NCBI GenBank assembly: GCA_964509335.1
Contig: CAZDXB010000015.1
Location: 1 to 64,000, forward strand
Origin: CAZDXB01 sp964509335
Lineage (GTDB): Bacteria; Bacteroidota; Ignavibacteria; Kapaibacteriales; UBA2268
DNA length: 64,000 nt
Direction of reading: 5' to 3'
The stretch's first letter is position 1. Every line of letters begins with the position of its first letter. Shown in pieces: positions 25,986 through 34,093 of this stretch. Below the pieces are notes generated by a model. That model was not told the origin of the DNA and did no database searches. It saw nothing but the letters and a program-made list of their open reading frames with translations. The position numbers and the translations under genes were made by a program.

Positions 25986-27992
25986 TTATCTTACAATATT
26001 TATTCTTTTCGTAATTGTCCTACCGTTAATCGTTATAGAGCAATAATAAGCTCCCGCCGACAAATCCGAAGCGTTGAATCTATAATTCTTCGCTCCAAAT
26101 CCAACAGTTCCTTCGTAAATCGTTTTGACTTTTCTGCCCATCATATCGTAAAGCGCGATTTCAGCCGTTCCGGCTTTACCTTCGTAATATACGTTGACGG
26201 CTGTTTTACTAGAAGTCGGATTCGGTATGATTTTAACTTCCGCTTCGTTAGCGTAATTATTTTTATCCTCGACGCTCATAGGAGGGAGAGTTATTTCCGA
26301 AGCTCCGGCGAACATTAGGTATTGGTCCATAGTCGCTACAAATTGACTGTCGCGCTCGGATTCGCCTTCGCCGGTAACAGAATACAATTTCATTAATGGA
26401 ACTTGGTCCAAATCGTTGGGAACGTAATCGGGAAGCAAAGTAATTCTATCCAACTTTTCGCTTTCGGTTACGTTCTGCTTTTCTCCCCACTCGCTAGATT
26501 GCTTATACCTTGCGGCAATATAAATATCCGTTGTTGAAAAACTTCCTTGGTCGGGGTCGTAGTCTTCCAAATCGACCCATTTCGCCAGTATTAATTCCCC
26601 GTCAACCGTGCGAGCCGCCTGTAATTCTATATCAGACGGGTTTGACCTCTGCTCGTCCGCGTTTTTAATATCGGAATAAGTAATATGCGCTCCGGTAATA
26701 TCGGCTACTTTTCTCATTCCCCATTGGCCGTCTTCTTTATAAATTTCTACGATTTGGCTGCCAACGTAATTTGGGTCCTGTCCGGAACCGTCGTAAAGAC
26801 CGCCGTGAACGAGTATGCTATAGTCGCCGTTGTCAAATACGACAAAACCTTTCGTCGTATATTGAAAGATAAATAACCCGCCCGGATAGCCTTGTTCGGA
26901 GCAATAAGAGTCTCTAACGGTCTTCGGCAATTTATCGAATTCATCCCAAGTTTCGCCGTAATCGGTCGATTTCGATACGCCTACCGTATTTGGATTTTCA
27001 GCGGCTGGATCCGGGTGATAAAATCCGCCGTAAACGGCTAAATATACCTCGCCGTTCGGTATCATTCGAAAATCTATTAACTGATTGAACCTCGAATTCG
27101 GCTGGTCAACAGTTCTAAAATTAGAACTATTCCAAGCGTCCGGTATCTCTTGCTCAATCTCTTCGACGCTACCGTAAACTTTTCGTATAGCTAAATGGCA
27201 GGCGTTCGCGAAGTCATATTCATTAACCGGACTTAACTCGCCCACCGCCAACATAAAATAAGAATCAGGGTCTTCGGGCATAGTTCCAGCTACCGCTCTC
27301 GATTCCAATCCCCAGTTGTAGTCAATTCCTTCGTGAGTTAAATTTGTATTAGCGTTAATTGGAATATCTTCCACTTCGGTTATACCCTCGTTCCATACTT
27401 GCGAAACGAATCCTTTCCAAGAACTTTCCCCTCCGGGAATGTAATCGATTACAGGAAAAGTAAAAGCGACGTGTTGCTTGTCGTCCATTTCAAATCCGTA
27501 AAGAGTAGGATATCTAGCGGTGAAGTAAGATATAGCGTCCCTGTCGTATATCAAAATCGGCGGTTCCCAAGTCGCTCCCATATCGGTAGATTTTCTCAAT
27601 AAAATATTGAACGACCTGTCTCTGCTCTCGCTGTCCCAAAGGTCCGAATGAGATTCCATATTCGGATTGATATAACCTCTCTTTGCGGTCATTAAATTGC
27701 CGGTCGTTCTATCCAAAACAAAAGCTTTATTATTCTTAATGTATATATAAGAAAAAGCGTTGCTTAACGAATCGATTACTCCAAACTCCAACGCTTGAAC
27801 ACGTTCGTTTTTGTTGTCAGTAGTAATTAAATCTTCCGCTGAAACCGTAGCCGGCTGATACTTCTGCATAGAAGGAGGCAGGTAATATCGCTGGCTTTTG
27901 ACGTTGTTCTCGGCGATTGAAATCCCGAAAACAAAGCATAAGGATAAGGCAAAGGCTATAGCCTTTCTCATAAACGGCTTATAAGTATTCAT
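25986..27992 (-). CDS. secreted BNR/sialidase-fold-like protein with T9SS sorting domain
   Basis: A 668-residue exported protein. The signal peptide lies in MNTYKPFMRKAIAFALSLC and the next residues. The body contains Asp-box-like segments (STDMGATWEPP, STDYGETWDEF) as in BNR/sialidase propellers. I see no sialidase catalytic set, so a binding role is more likely. The C-terminal ~85 residues are a T9SS type A sorting domain (IIPNPTSSK, ALYDMMGRKV, GAYYCSITING, ending RINIVR). AGGAGG lies 6 bases before the ATG at 27992, a textbook ribosome site that fixes the start. It is the first gene of a likely operon with the TonB receptor 35 bases downstream. Confidence 0.85.
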   Translation of the reverse strand: MNTYKPFMRKAIAFALSLCFVFGISIAENNVKSQRYYLPPSMQKYQPATVSAEDLITTDNKNERVQALEFGVIDSLSNAFSYIYIKNNKAFVLDRTTGNLMTAKRGYINPNMESHSDLWDSESRDRSFNILLRKSTDMGATWEPPILIYDRDAISYFTARYPTLYGFEMDDKQHVAFTFPVIDYIPGGESSWKGFVSQVWNEGITEVEDIPINANTNLTHEGIDYNWGLESRAVAGTMPEDPDSYFMLAVGELSPVNEYDFANACHLAIRKVYGSVEEIEQEIPDAWNSSNFRTVDQPNSRFNQLIDFRMIPNGEVYLAVYGGFYHPDPAAENPNTVGVSKSTDYGETWDEFDKLPKTVRDSYCSEQGYPGGLFIFQYTTKGFVVFDNGDYSILVHGGLYDGSGQDPNYVGSQIVEIYKEDGQWGMRKVADITGAHITYSDIKNADEQRSNPSDIELQAARTVDGELILAKWVDLEDYDPDQGSFSTTDIYIAARYKQSSEWGEKQNVTESEKLDRITLLPDYVPNDLDQVPLMKLYSVTGEGESERDSQFVATMDQYLMFAGASEITLPPMSVEDKNNYANEAEVKIIPNPTSSKTAVNVYYEGKAGTAEIALYDMMGRKVKTIYEGTVGFGAKNYRFNASDLSAGAYYCSITINGRTITKRINIVR

Positions 27993-27998
27993 TTAGGT

Positions 27999-28004
27999 CC
28001 TCCT
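27999..28004 (-). promoter_or_regulatory. strong ribosome binding site AGGAGG
   Basis: Perfect AGGAGG on the minus strand, 6 bases before ATG 27992. Most genes in this window have weaker sites, so this gene is probably translated well. Confidence 0.7.
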
Positions 28005-28068
28005 GAAGTTGTATTAATAAAAGTTTATAATCTTCTCTTAATTTATTAAACAATCTTTTTACGAAATT

Positions 28069-28076
28069 CAAATATA
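28069..28076 (-). promoter_or_regulatory. candidate Bacteroidota-type -7 box TATATTTG
   Basis: On the minus strand TATATTTG matches TAnnTTTG and lies 76 bases before ATG 27992. A clear TTTG -33 box at the expected spacing is not visible, so support is partial. Confidence 0.35.
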
Positions 28077-28136
28077 AAAAGAAATTTTGTTTTGTTAAAT
28101 TTTCGTAAACAAAAATTAGTTTACTTTTAATATTAG

Positions 28137-29483
28137 TTAAAAATTAAACTGAATTCCGTATATCAAAGAAGCGGCTCCGCGAAATTGCATATCCTCGCTC
28201 AAATAATTTGGCAGTTCGGCGGCGAATACTCTGCCTCCCGCTCCAATCGTCAAGTGCAGCATAGGAAGCAACTCGTATCTGGCGAACAATCTACCGTATC
28301 CTAAAGGTCCCGCGGCTGAACCGCCTAACCCAACGCGACCAACAAATTCGAGATTACTATACTTCAAAAACGAATTTTCGTAAAAAGCTGAAGCCCAAAG
28401 CATATCTTTCTTTTCGTTCACTTGGACAAAAGCTTTGTAACCAATAGTAAAACCGCCTTCGTCTTCTAAAGCTTCCACTCCCGACGTTCCTCCGAAAGAA
28501 TGAACTACGTTGATCTGAGTTTTCTTATTATAAATTAGTCTGGAATAACCTATTTCCATACCTATTCTATGTTCGTCGGCGACGGCGTAAGAAACGCTCT
28601 CCGATATATTTGATATAAGCTCGCCTTTCGAACCGCCAATTAAATCCGACCCGACGAAAGACGCGACGCGAACATTATCGCCGTAACTGTAGAAATCGCC
28701 GACCTCTAATTCGACTGTTTCGTCGGAATGAGACGATTCGTTCAAGCTGGCAAAATCGCTTAATAAACGAAACTTAGCGCTTTTTCTTGATTTTATTTTT
28801 AAATCGTTCTGGGAGATTCGTTTTTCCTCGGTATTGACCGCAAAAGTTTCAATCGGTTTGGCTCTATTATATCTGAGCTCGTCTTGAAACTTCGGCTTTT
28901 CCATCGTCGGCGCGATAGCCAAAGCTAATCCGAAAGAGGATTCAACCTTCTTATCAATTTTTTTTCCGCCTCCCGCTCTATCGCTTGTAGCGGAGCCAAT
29001 ACCGGAGCTGATTTTTGCGGAACCGCCGGAAGCTTGTTTCTCCACGTTTCCACCGTCAATTTTAGATTCGCCGTCGCTCCCCGACGTTTTTTTAACATCC
29101 TCAGTTGCTTTTTCTTTTTGGTCTAAGGTAGAATTGACCTTTCTAACGTTAGATATATCGGAAATCTCAAATACGAACAACGCTAAAAACAACGCGACCG
29201 CCGCGGCGAACACCGTCGCCCTTGGATAAACGAACGTTCTTTTTCTCGGTTCGGGAGCGTCCGACAGTATTTTCATTAGAATCATATCTTCCGTCTTATC
29301 TATCAATTCGTCGGGCGGATTAATATCCTCGGCGTCTTCCTTCATCGCCAAATGAAGACTGACGGAAGAATTGAAAATCTCGCGGGCTTCCTCGTCCTTT
29401 TGAAGCATAGAGCGAAGCGTCAAGTCTTCGGTTTCGCTCAAGTCCCCGTCGAGGTATTTTTGTATTAAATCGTTAAGATTCAT
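28137..29483 (-). CDS. anti-sigma-like transmembrane protein with C-terminal beta-barrel-like domain
   Basis: A 448-residue protein whose first ~75 residues (MNLNDLIQKYLDGDLSETE...) resemble the cytoplasmic sigma-binding part of anti-sigma factors. A single transmembrane helix lies at ~88-107 (TVFAAAVALFLALFVFEI), followed by a Gly/Ser/Lys-rich linker (~115-175) and a C-terminal ~180-residue beta-rich part. That part has alternating strands (IGMEIGYSRLIY, GFTIGYKAFV) and ends FGIQFNF-like in YGIQFNF, as in small outer-membrane barrels. The gene overlaps the sigma gene by 11 bases, so it is probably its regulator. There is no zinc-finger HxxxCxxC motif. The beta-barrel reading is an inference. 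Confidence 0.7.
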   Translation of the reverse strand: MNLNDLIQKYLDGDLSETEDLTLRSMLQKDEEAREIFNSSVSLHLAMKEDAEDINPPDELIDKTEDMILMKILSDAPEPRKRTFVYPRATVFAAAVALFLALFVFEISDISNVRKVNSTLDQKEKATEDVKKTSGSDGESKIDGGNVEKQASGGSAKISSGIGSATSDRAGGGKKIDKKVESSFGLALAIAPTMEKPKFQDELRYNRAKPIETFAVNTEEKRISQNDLKIKSRKSAKFRLLSDFASLNESSHSDETVELEVGDFYSYGDNVRVASFVGSDLIGGSKGELISNISESVSYAVADEHRIGMEIGYSRLIYNKKTQINVVHSFGGTSGVEALEDEGGFTIGYKAFVQVNEKKDMLWASAFYENSFLKYSNLEFVGRVGLGGSAAGPLGYGRLFARYELLPMLHLTIGAGGRVFAAELPNYLSEDMQFRGAASLIYGIQFNF

Positions 29484-30033
29484 AGAGCTCTCGCTTAATA
29501 GGCAACAATAACTTTCTTAAAATCTCCCGAGCGCGATGGACGCGCACCTTAGCCAAAGACAAACTAATTCCCAATATTTCCGCTATATCTTTATAAGAAT
29601 GCTCTTCGTATTCTCTCAATAGTAAAGCCTCCCTGAACGGCAAAGGCAAAGTGGAAATAGCCTTGGCTACTTGGTCTTTCAAGCCGACGTCGCTTTGTTT
29701 CTGATTATTAGGTAGATAATTGAACTCCTCAAAGCTGTCGAATTCTTTTCTTCTCCTGATTAAGTTCAGGCAAGTGTTTCTCGCTATGGCGAACAGCCAA
29801 GAAGAGAAATTATCGCCTTTGAACTGTTTTCGGTTCTCGTAAACCTTAATAAAAGTTTCCTGAAAGGCGTCTTGCGCTATGTCTTTATCCTTCAACATTC
29901 TTAAGCAAAATCTATACGTTTGTTTATGATATTTCCTATATAAAATCTTAAAAGCTTCCGCGCTTCCACGCTTAAGCTCGTTTTCGGCTCGAATTATGTC
30001 TTTCGACTTTCTATTTGATTCCTCGCCGTTCAC
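29473..30033 (-). CDS. ECF-type RNA polymerase sigma factor
   Basis: 186 residues. Region 2 covers about 25-95 (LYRKYHKQTYRFCLRM, then DAFQETFIKVYENRKQF, FSSWLFAIARNTCLNLI). Region 4 covers about 130-180 (LPLPFREALLLREYEEHSY, IAEILGISLSLAKVRVHRAR). It directs RNA polymerase to a specific promoter set. It starts with GTG at 30033; there is no strong ribosome site, only AAGG about 12 bases upstream. The 11-base overlap with the downstream anti-sigma-like gene implies coupled expression. Confidence 0.93.
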   Translation of the reverse strand: MNGEESNRKSKDIIRAENELKRGSAEAFKILYRKYHKQTYRFCLRMLKDKDIAQDAFQETFIKVYENRKQFKGDNFSSWLFAIARNTCLNLIRRRKEFDSFEEFNYLPNNQKQSDVGLKDQVAKAISTLPLPFREALLLREYEEHSYKDIAEILGISLSLAKVRVHRAREILRKLLLPIKRELYES

Positions 30034-30075
30034 AACAGGTTTAACCTTAAATTTCTAAAGTCCTCGATATTAAGA

Positions 30076-30102
30076 CAAAAGTAATCGACAAAAAGTTACA
30101 AA
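30076..30102 (-). promoter_or_regulatory. candidate promoter for the ECF sigma gene
   Basis: On the minus strand TTTG (30099-30102) is followed 15 bases later by TACTTTTG (30076-30083), close to the Bacteroidota TTTG / TAnnTTTG pattern although the spacing is shorter than the usual ~19. It lies about 43 bases before the GTG start at 30033. Confidence 0.35.
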
Positions 30103-30280
30103 TTTTTTTCATAAAAGCAACTTTTTTATTTGTAAGGGCTAAAAATATCCTTATTAAGTAGCGAAACAATTTTAGACTTATAAGTAGGCGTTTTGTTATT
30201 ATTAAGAGTCGGCGAAAAAGCAATTAGCTATTAAGTAATCGTCTCGCGATGGTAGAACAGGCATCTCTGCCTGTCGTGTA

Positions 30281-30593
30281 GCGGCTGTCTCAAAACTCGA
30301 GCGTATCGGTATTGTTTCAGTATCTAATGATAAGAACACAAGAAAAACATCTTCTCTGGATTCCCAGTCAAGCTGGGAATGACGCCTTGAAGTCATTGGG
30401 CTGTCTTAAAAGTAGGATTTTGCTTCCCCTTAAGGTAAAGAGGCCGTATAATAACTATGTTTTACTGCCCCTCAAGGTAAACCTTGAGGTTAACGTTTCT
30501 TTGGAATCACGCGCTACTCGCGTGTTTATGTCATCCTTCGGGTTTACCCGAAGGGTTCGAAATTTTAATATAATTGAGTTTTGAGACAGCCCC
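30281..30593. mobile_element. MITE-like element bounded by inverted repeats
   Basis: Ends are GGCTGTCTCAAAACTC (30283-30298) and its exact reverse complement (30576-30591). Including two further bases on each side, 17 of 18 match. The inside (about 280 bases) has no transposase and holds several palindromes (CTCAAGGTAAACCTTGAG; CTTCGGG...CCCGAAG). A related, degenerate end (GGCTGTCTTAAAAG) lies inside at about 30400. Resemblance to known IS ends is only from the TCTCAAAA core; no clear target duplication was found. Confidence 0.5.
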
Positions 30594-30706
30594 AATACAG
30601 AGATGGAGATTTTTTGCCGCTCTAATATTAGAAAAAACGCTTAATGTTTCTTTGAGACGGCTTCCAAACAGCAAAACTCAAAATCAATCAGGAATTTTTG
30701 AGCTAC

Positions 30707-32848
30707 TTAAATTATAATCGGCTCGTTTTTGTCCAGCGACTCCTCGGCGGCGAATGTAGCTTCCGTTATCGCTTTTATCTCTTCGAAGGATATTGGAAAA
30801 GGCTCGCCCTTTTGGACGGCTTTTACGCAAGATTCGACTTCCTCTCTATGTCCTTTGCCGCCGTCGAATTTCTTTTGCTTTCTATTAGCGTTTTTATAAA
30901 GCTCGACCGTTCTGAAATCGTTCATAACCGCCGACGCTCCCTCGCAAAAAACTTCGCAGTATTCTTTAGGCAGAGCTTTGTCGCCGTTCGCTAAGTATAG
31001 CAGAGTTCCGACCGAGCCGTCGGTAAATTTAACGGTAATCGATACGTTGTCTCTGTTCTTCGCGCTTAGGTTCGCCGCGGACAACGATTCGGCGTAAACT
31101 TTCGTCGGTAAAGCGCCCGTCAGATATACCATACAATCGATAAAATGGCAAGCTTCGCCTATTATCCTGCCTCCTTGCTCCGCCTGTTGCGACCAATGGT
31201 CTTTTGGAATAAATCCGGCGTTCACTCTATATAAAATCGACATCGGCGCGCTTCTCTCGCCGAAAAAGTCTTTCATTTCTTTAAACGGTTTGGAAAAGCG
31301 TCTGTTGAAGCCTACCATTACTCTGCCGTCGCGTTCTTCGACCGAGCGCTCGATTTCTTGAAGCTCCTCTTCGTTAACCGCCAACGGCTTCTCCACGAAT
31401 ACCGGCTTGCCGGCTCTAACCGCTTCCAAAACAAACTTCGCGTGGGAGTCGTGCTGAGTAGCGCAAAAAACAAAATTCGCCTCGTTTTTATTAATGATTT
31501 CGGACGAATCGGTAGAGCTGTATGCAAAGCCGAATTTTGTAGCCGCCGATTGAGCGTTGGCGGGCGTAGCAGTCGATACCGCGACTAAGTCCGCCCCAGT
31601 TCCTTTCAGCGGCGGTATTAAATACGTTTGCGCGAAAGTCCCAGCCCCGACAAAAGCTATTCCTATTCGGGAAGTTTTTTTATACTCCTTCGCGACTTGA
31701 ACGGTTCTTTGCAAATCCGCCGTTTCATCTTTTTCGGGATATTTAAGCAAAACGCCGAGATACTTCTCGTTGATTTTGCCCGTGATTAAATCGTAAGCTT
31801 TTTTCGCGTCATCTACTTCAAAAGTATGCGAGGTCATCGAGCCGACGTCCATCTTCCCTTCGGCTATGAGATTCAAAAACGAACGCATATTTCTGTTTTC
31901 AGTCCAGCGGACGTAAGCGGGCGGGTAATCTTCGCCCTTGACTTCGTAATTTGGGTCGTATCTGCCGGGACCGTAACTGCAAGATATTGTTACGTCCAGT
32001 TCCTTTTGATAAAACGGAGACCGCGGCAAATGCATAGAAACGTCTCCTACGACGACTACCTTTCCTTTTTTTCTCGCGATTTCCAGAGCTAGCTCCATAG
32101 GTTGATTCGCCGGCGTACTCGCCGTAATAATTACCGAATCGCATCCCAAGCCGTCGGAAAATGCAACGGCGCTCTTAACGCTGTCGAAAGAACTCGGTAA
32201 ACAGCGTTCGCATCCGTAAAACTTCGCGCGATCGAACAAGCTTTCGTCCAAATCGAATCCGACTACGCGACAGCCCGCCGCTTTTAACAATTGAATAGTG
32301 ATTTGCCCCAACAAGCCGAGCCCTATAACCGCTACGTTCTCGCCCAATCTCGGATTCGCCTGCCTAAAACCTTGCGTAGCAATCGCTCCCATAGTGGTAT
32401 AAGCCGCGTCGCTTAAGCTCGCGCCTTCGGGAACTTTGCAAGCGAGATTTTTCGGTATCGCTACGTATTCCGAATGAACCGCGAATCCGGCTCCGGCGCA
32501 GGCTACTTTATCGCCTACGGCGAACTCGTCGCAATTAGTTTCTACTACTATTCCCGCCGAGCTATACCCCAACTCCTTGTATGATTCTAACTTTGATTTT
32601 ACTCGTTTATAAGTTGAGCGAACCCCTTCCTTTTTTACGTAATCCATAACCATTTTCACTTGGTCGGGCTGTTTCTTCGCCCTTTGCAGTAAAGACGATT
32701 GCGCTTTTTCCACGGAGCTTCTCTCCGTGCCCGCGCTTATTAAGGAATAAGCGTTCGCTACCAATATCCCGTTTTCCGGGCATTCCGGAGCCGGAATATC
32801 TTCGGTCGTTATATCTCCCGTTTTTTGATGTTGCAGAACTTGCCGCAT
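30707..32848 (-). CDS. two-domain oxidoreductase: zinc-type alcohol dehydrogenase plus Gfo/Idh/MocA domain
   Basis: A 713-residue fusion. Residues ~1-365 are a medium-chain dehydrogenase domain with GLGLLGQITIQLLKAAG as the NAD(P) Rossmann motif. Residues ~390-700 are a Gfo/Idh/MocA oxidoreductase with IAFVGAGTFAQTYLIPPL and the catalytic-region segment EKPLAVN. Such two-domain proteins are known from surface-polysaccharide clusters in diverse bacteria and are thought to process nucleotide sugars. Here no glycosyltransferases adjoin it. A canonical catalytic zinc site is not evident. The start MRQVLQHQKTGDITTEDIP is in keeping with the family. Confidence 0.87.
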   Translation of the reverse strand: MRQVLQHQKTGDITTEDIPAPECPENGILVANAYSLISAGTERSSVEKAQSSLLQRAKKQPDQVKMVMDYVKKEGVRSTYKRVKSKLESYKELGYSSAGIVVETNCDEFAVGDKVACAGAGFAVHSEYVAIPKNLACKVPEGASLSDAAYTTMGAIATQGFRQANPRLGENVAVIGLGLLGQITIQLLKAAGCRVVGFDLDESLFDRAKFYGCERCLPSSFDSVKSAVAFSDGLGCDSVIITASTPANQPMELALEIARKKGKVVVVGDVSMHLPRSPFYQKELDVTISCSYGPGRYDPNYEVKGEDYPPAYVRWTENRNMRSFLNLIAEGKMDVGSMTSHTFEVDDAKKAYDLITGKINEKYLGVLLKYPEKDETADLQRTVQVAKEYKKTSRIGIAFVGAGTFAQTYLIPPLKGTGADLVAVSTATPANAQSAATKFGFAYSSTDSSEIINKNEANFVFCATQHDSHAKFVLEAVRAGKPVFVEKPLAVNEEELQEIERSVEERDGRVMVGFNRRFSKPFKEMKDFFGERSAPMSILYRVNAGFIPKDHWSQQAEQGGRIIGEACHFIDCMVYLTGALPTKVYAESLSAANLSAKNRDNVSITVKFTDGSVGTLLYLANGDKALPKEYCEVFCEGASAVMNDFRTVELYKNANRKQKKFDGGKGHREEVESCVKAVQKGEPFPISFEEIKAITEATFAAEESLDKNEPIII

Positions 32849-32920
32849 AACAAATCCGATTAATTAACAATAAAAGTTATCAAAATTAAGAATTAACGCG
32901 CAAAAAAAGATAACTATAAT

Positions 32921-34093
32921 TCAAATTAATAAAATATAAGCGGCGATTGCGTATAACGCGTAAAAATAATACTTTTTCAATCTAGGGAATTTGTTGATAG
33001 ACATTTCGTATAAATAGACCAAAAGCAAGCAAAAAATAATCAACGATAAAGCGATTATCAGGGTCGAAGCAAAGGGCAGGGTTTTTTTATAAATGGTAGC
33101 TAAACTTCCGAAGAAATGCGAGCCGTATAGAATTACCAAGTGCAAAATATATATAAACAAAGCTCTTTTACCGAAAAGAATATAGAAATAAGAAAGCTTT
33201 TTCGTCAGCTTAAAAAACGCCGCGCAGCAAGACAGCCCGACTAAAACGAAGCCCACTTGATAAATTATAACGCCGGGATTAGCCCGGAAAGAGGACTCGT
33301 ATCCTAAGTAAGCTATAATCGCTTTTATTCCGTATCCAGCCAAAACTATAATCGCGCCGAAAGAAATAAATCTTTTTAAAATGAAATCAACTCTCTCCGC
33401 CCGTTCAATATCTTTGAGAAGGACGCCGATATACAATCCGTAAAACATAAACGCCGCGTAGGGGAATACCGGAAACAGCGAGCCACTCTCAAAGGATAAA
33501 TAAGCCGCTATCGCTTGCGGAAGATAATCAAACCAATTAATTGAATGAACGAAGGGCGAAAGAACGGTAATAACCAGAGCGACAACCAAAGCGGAACTTT
33601 TAAGCGCTTTGTCCGTCCTCGTCAATAAATACAAAGCGAGAACCATTAAAAGCGAAATACCAATCAGTTGCAATATATTAGCTCTCAAGAAAATAGGCCA
33701 GTATCGGCTCTCAATAAAAGGCAAATCCCACACGTTAGCGGCGGGAAACATTAATAAATACCCGATAAAAATCAGCGTTAAAGCCATTCGAACGCGTTTT
33801 ACGGTAATCCGCGATAGCAACTTACCGTTCTCGTCTCTTTTGTTGGCGAAAACGTGCGCCGCTCCGGATATAGTTAAGAAGACCGGCGCGGTAAAGCCTC
33901 TTAGAAAATGCCATATCGACCAAGGAAAAACGTCGATATTCAGCCACTCCCTCGAAGCGAGAGCGTCGATTGTATGCCCTTGTATCATCAGCAGCATCGC
34001 GACAAAACGCGCTAAATCCAAAACGACGACGCGCTTTGTAGAAACGCCGACTTTAGCCCAATCCGGTCTTATATATCCGTCAGCTTCGTTCAT
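32921..34093 (-). CDS. integral membrane acyltransferase-like protein (HGSNAT/acyltransferase-3 type)
   Basis: A 390-residue protein with about ten predicted membrane segments. The N-terminal part matches the pattern of heparan-alpha-glucosaminide N-acetyltransferase-like proteins: RVVVLDLARFVAMLLMIQGH, then FLRGFTAPVFLTISGAAHVF. Family members transfer acyl groups across membranes to glycans; substrate unknown. It overlaps the upstream kinase-like gene by 4 bases (ATGA), so the two are co-translated and probably act together, perhaps in envelope glycan modification. Confidence 0.75.
   Translation of the reverse strand: MNEADGYIRPDWAKVGVSTKRVVVLDLARFVAMLLMIQGHTIDALASREWLNIDVFPWSIWHFLRGFTAPVFLTISGAAHVFANKRDENGKLLSRITVKRVRMALTLIFIGYLLMFPAANVWDLPFIESRYWPIFLRANILQLIGISLLMVLALYLLTRTDKALKSSALVVALVITVLSPFVHSINWFDYLPQAIAAYLSFESGSLFPVFPYAAFMFYGLYIGVLLKDIERAERVDFILKRFISFGAIIVLAGYGIKAIIAYLGYESSFRANPGVIIYQVGFVLVGLSCCAAFFKLTKKLSYFYILFGKRALFIYILHLVILYGSHFFGSLATIYKKTLPFASTLIIALSLIIFCLLLVYLYEMSINKFPRLKKYYFYALYAIAAYILLI

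Larger units (their letters stand above)
30034..30706. other. 673-base spacer with palindromes and an inverted-repeat element
   Basis: This non-coding stretch holds the sigma promoter region, dispersed repeats (AACAGGCATCTCTGCCTGTC at about 30256-30275 and TTCCCAGTCAAGCTGGGAA at about 30361-30379), and the inverted-repeat element at 30281-30593. No convincing gene: a 64-codon minus-strand frame across 30202-30396 is only translated repeats. Confidence 0.7.

Noticed and set aside
25986..27992. active sialidase
   Set aside because: Asp-box-like segments are present but no catalytic Arg triad or Tyr/Glu set could be seen.
28137..29483. canonical zinc-binding anti-sigma factor
   Set aside because: There is no HxxxCxxC motif, so only an anti-sigma-like role is proposed.
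30202..30396. 64-codon frame on the minus strand
   Set aside because: It translates palindromic intergenic repeats (AGCTGGGAATGACG type) and has no gene-like features.
30541..30570. possible tRNA T-arm (GGGTTCGAA)
   Set aside because: It belongs to the CTTCGGG...CCCGAAG palindrome; no cloverleaf arms, no acceptor stem.
30200..30600. possible CRISPR array
   Set aside because: Palindromes are of different sequence and irregular spacing; no repeated unit with regular spacers.
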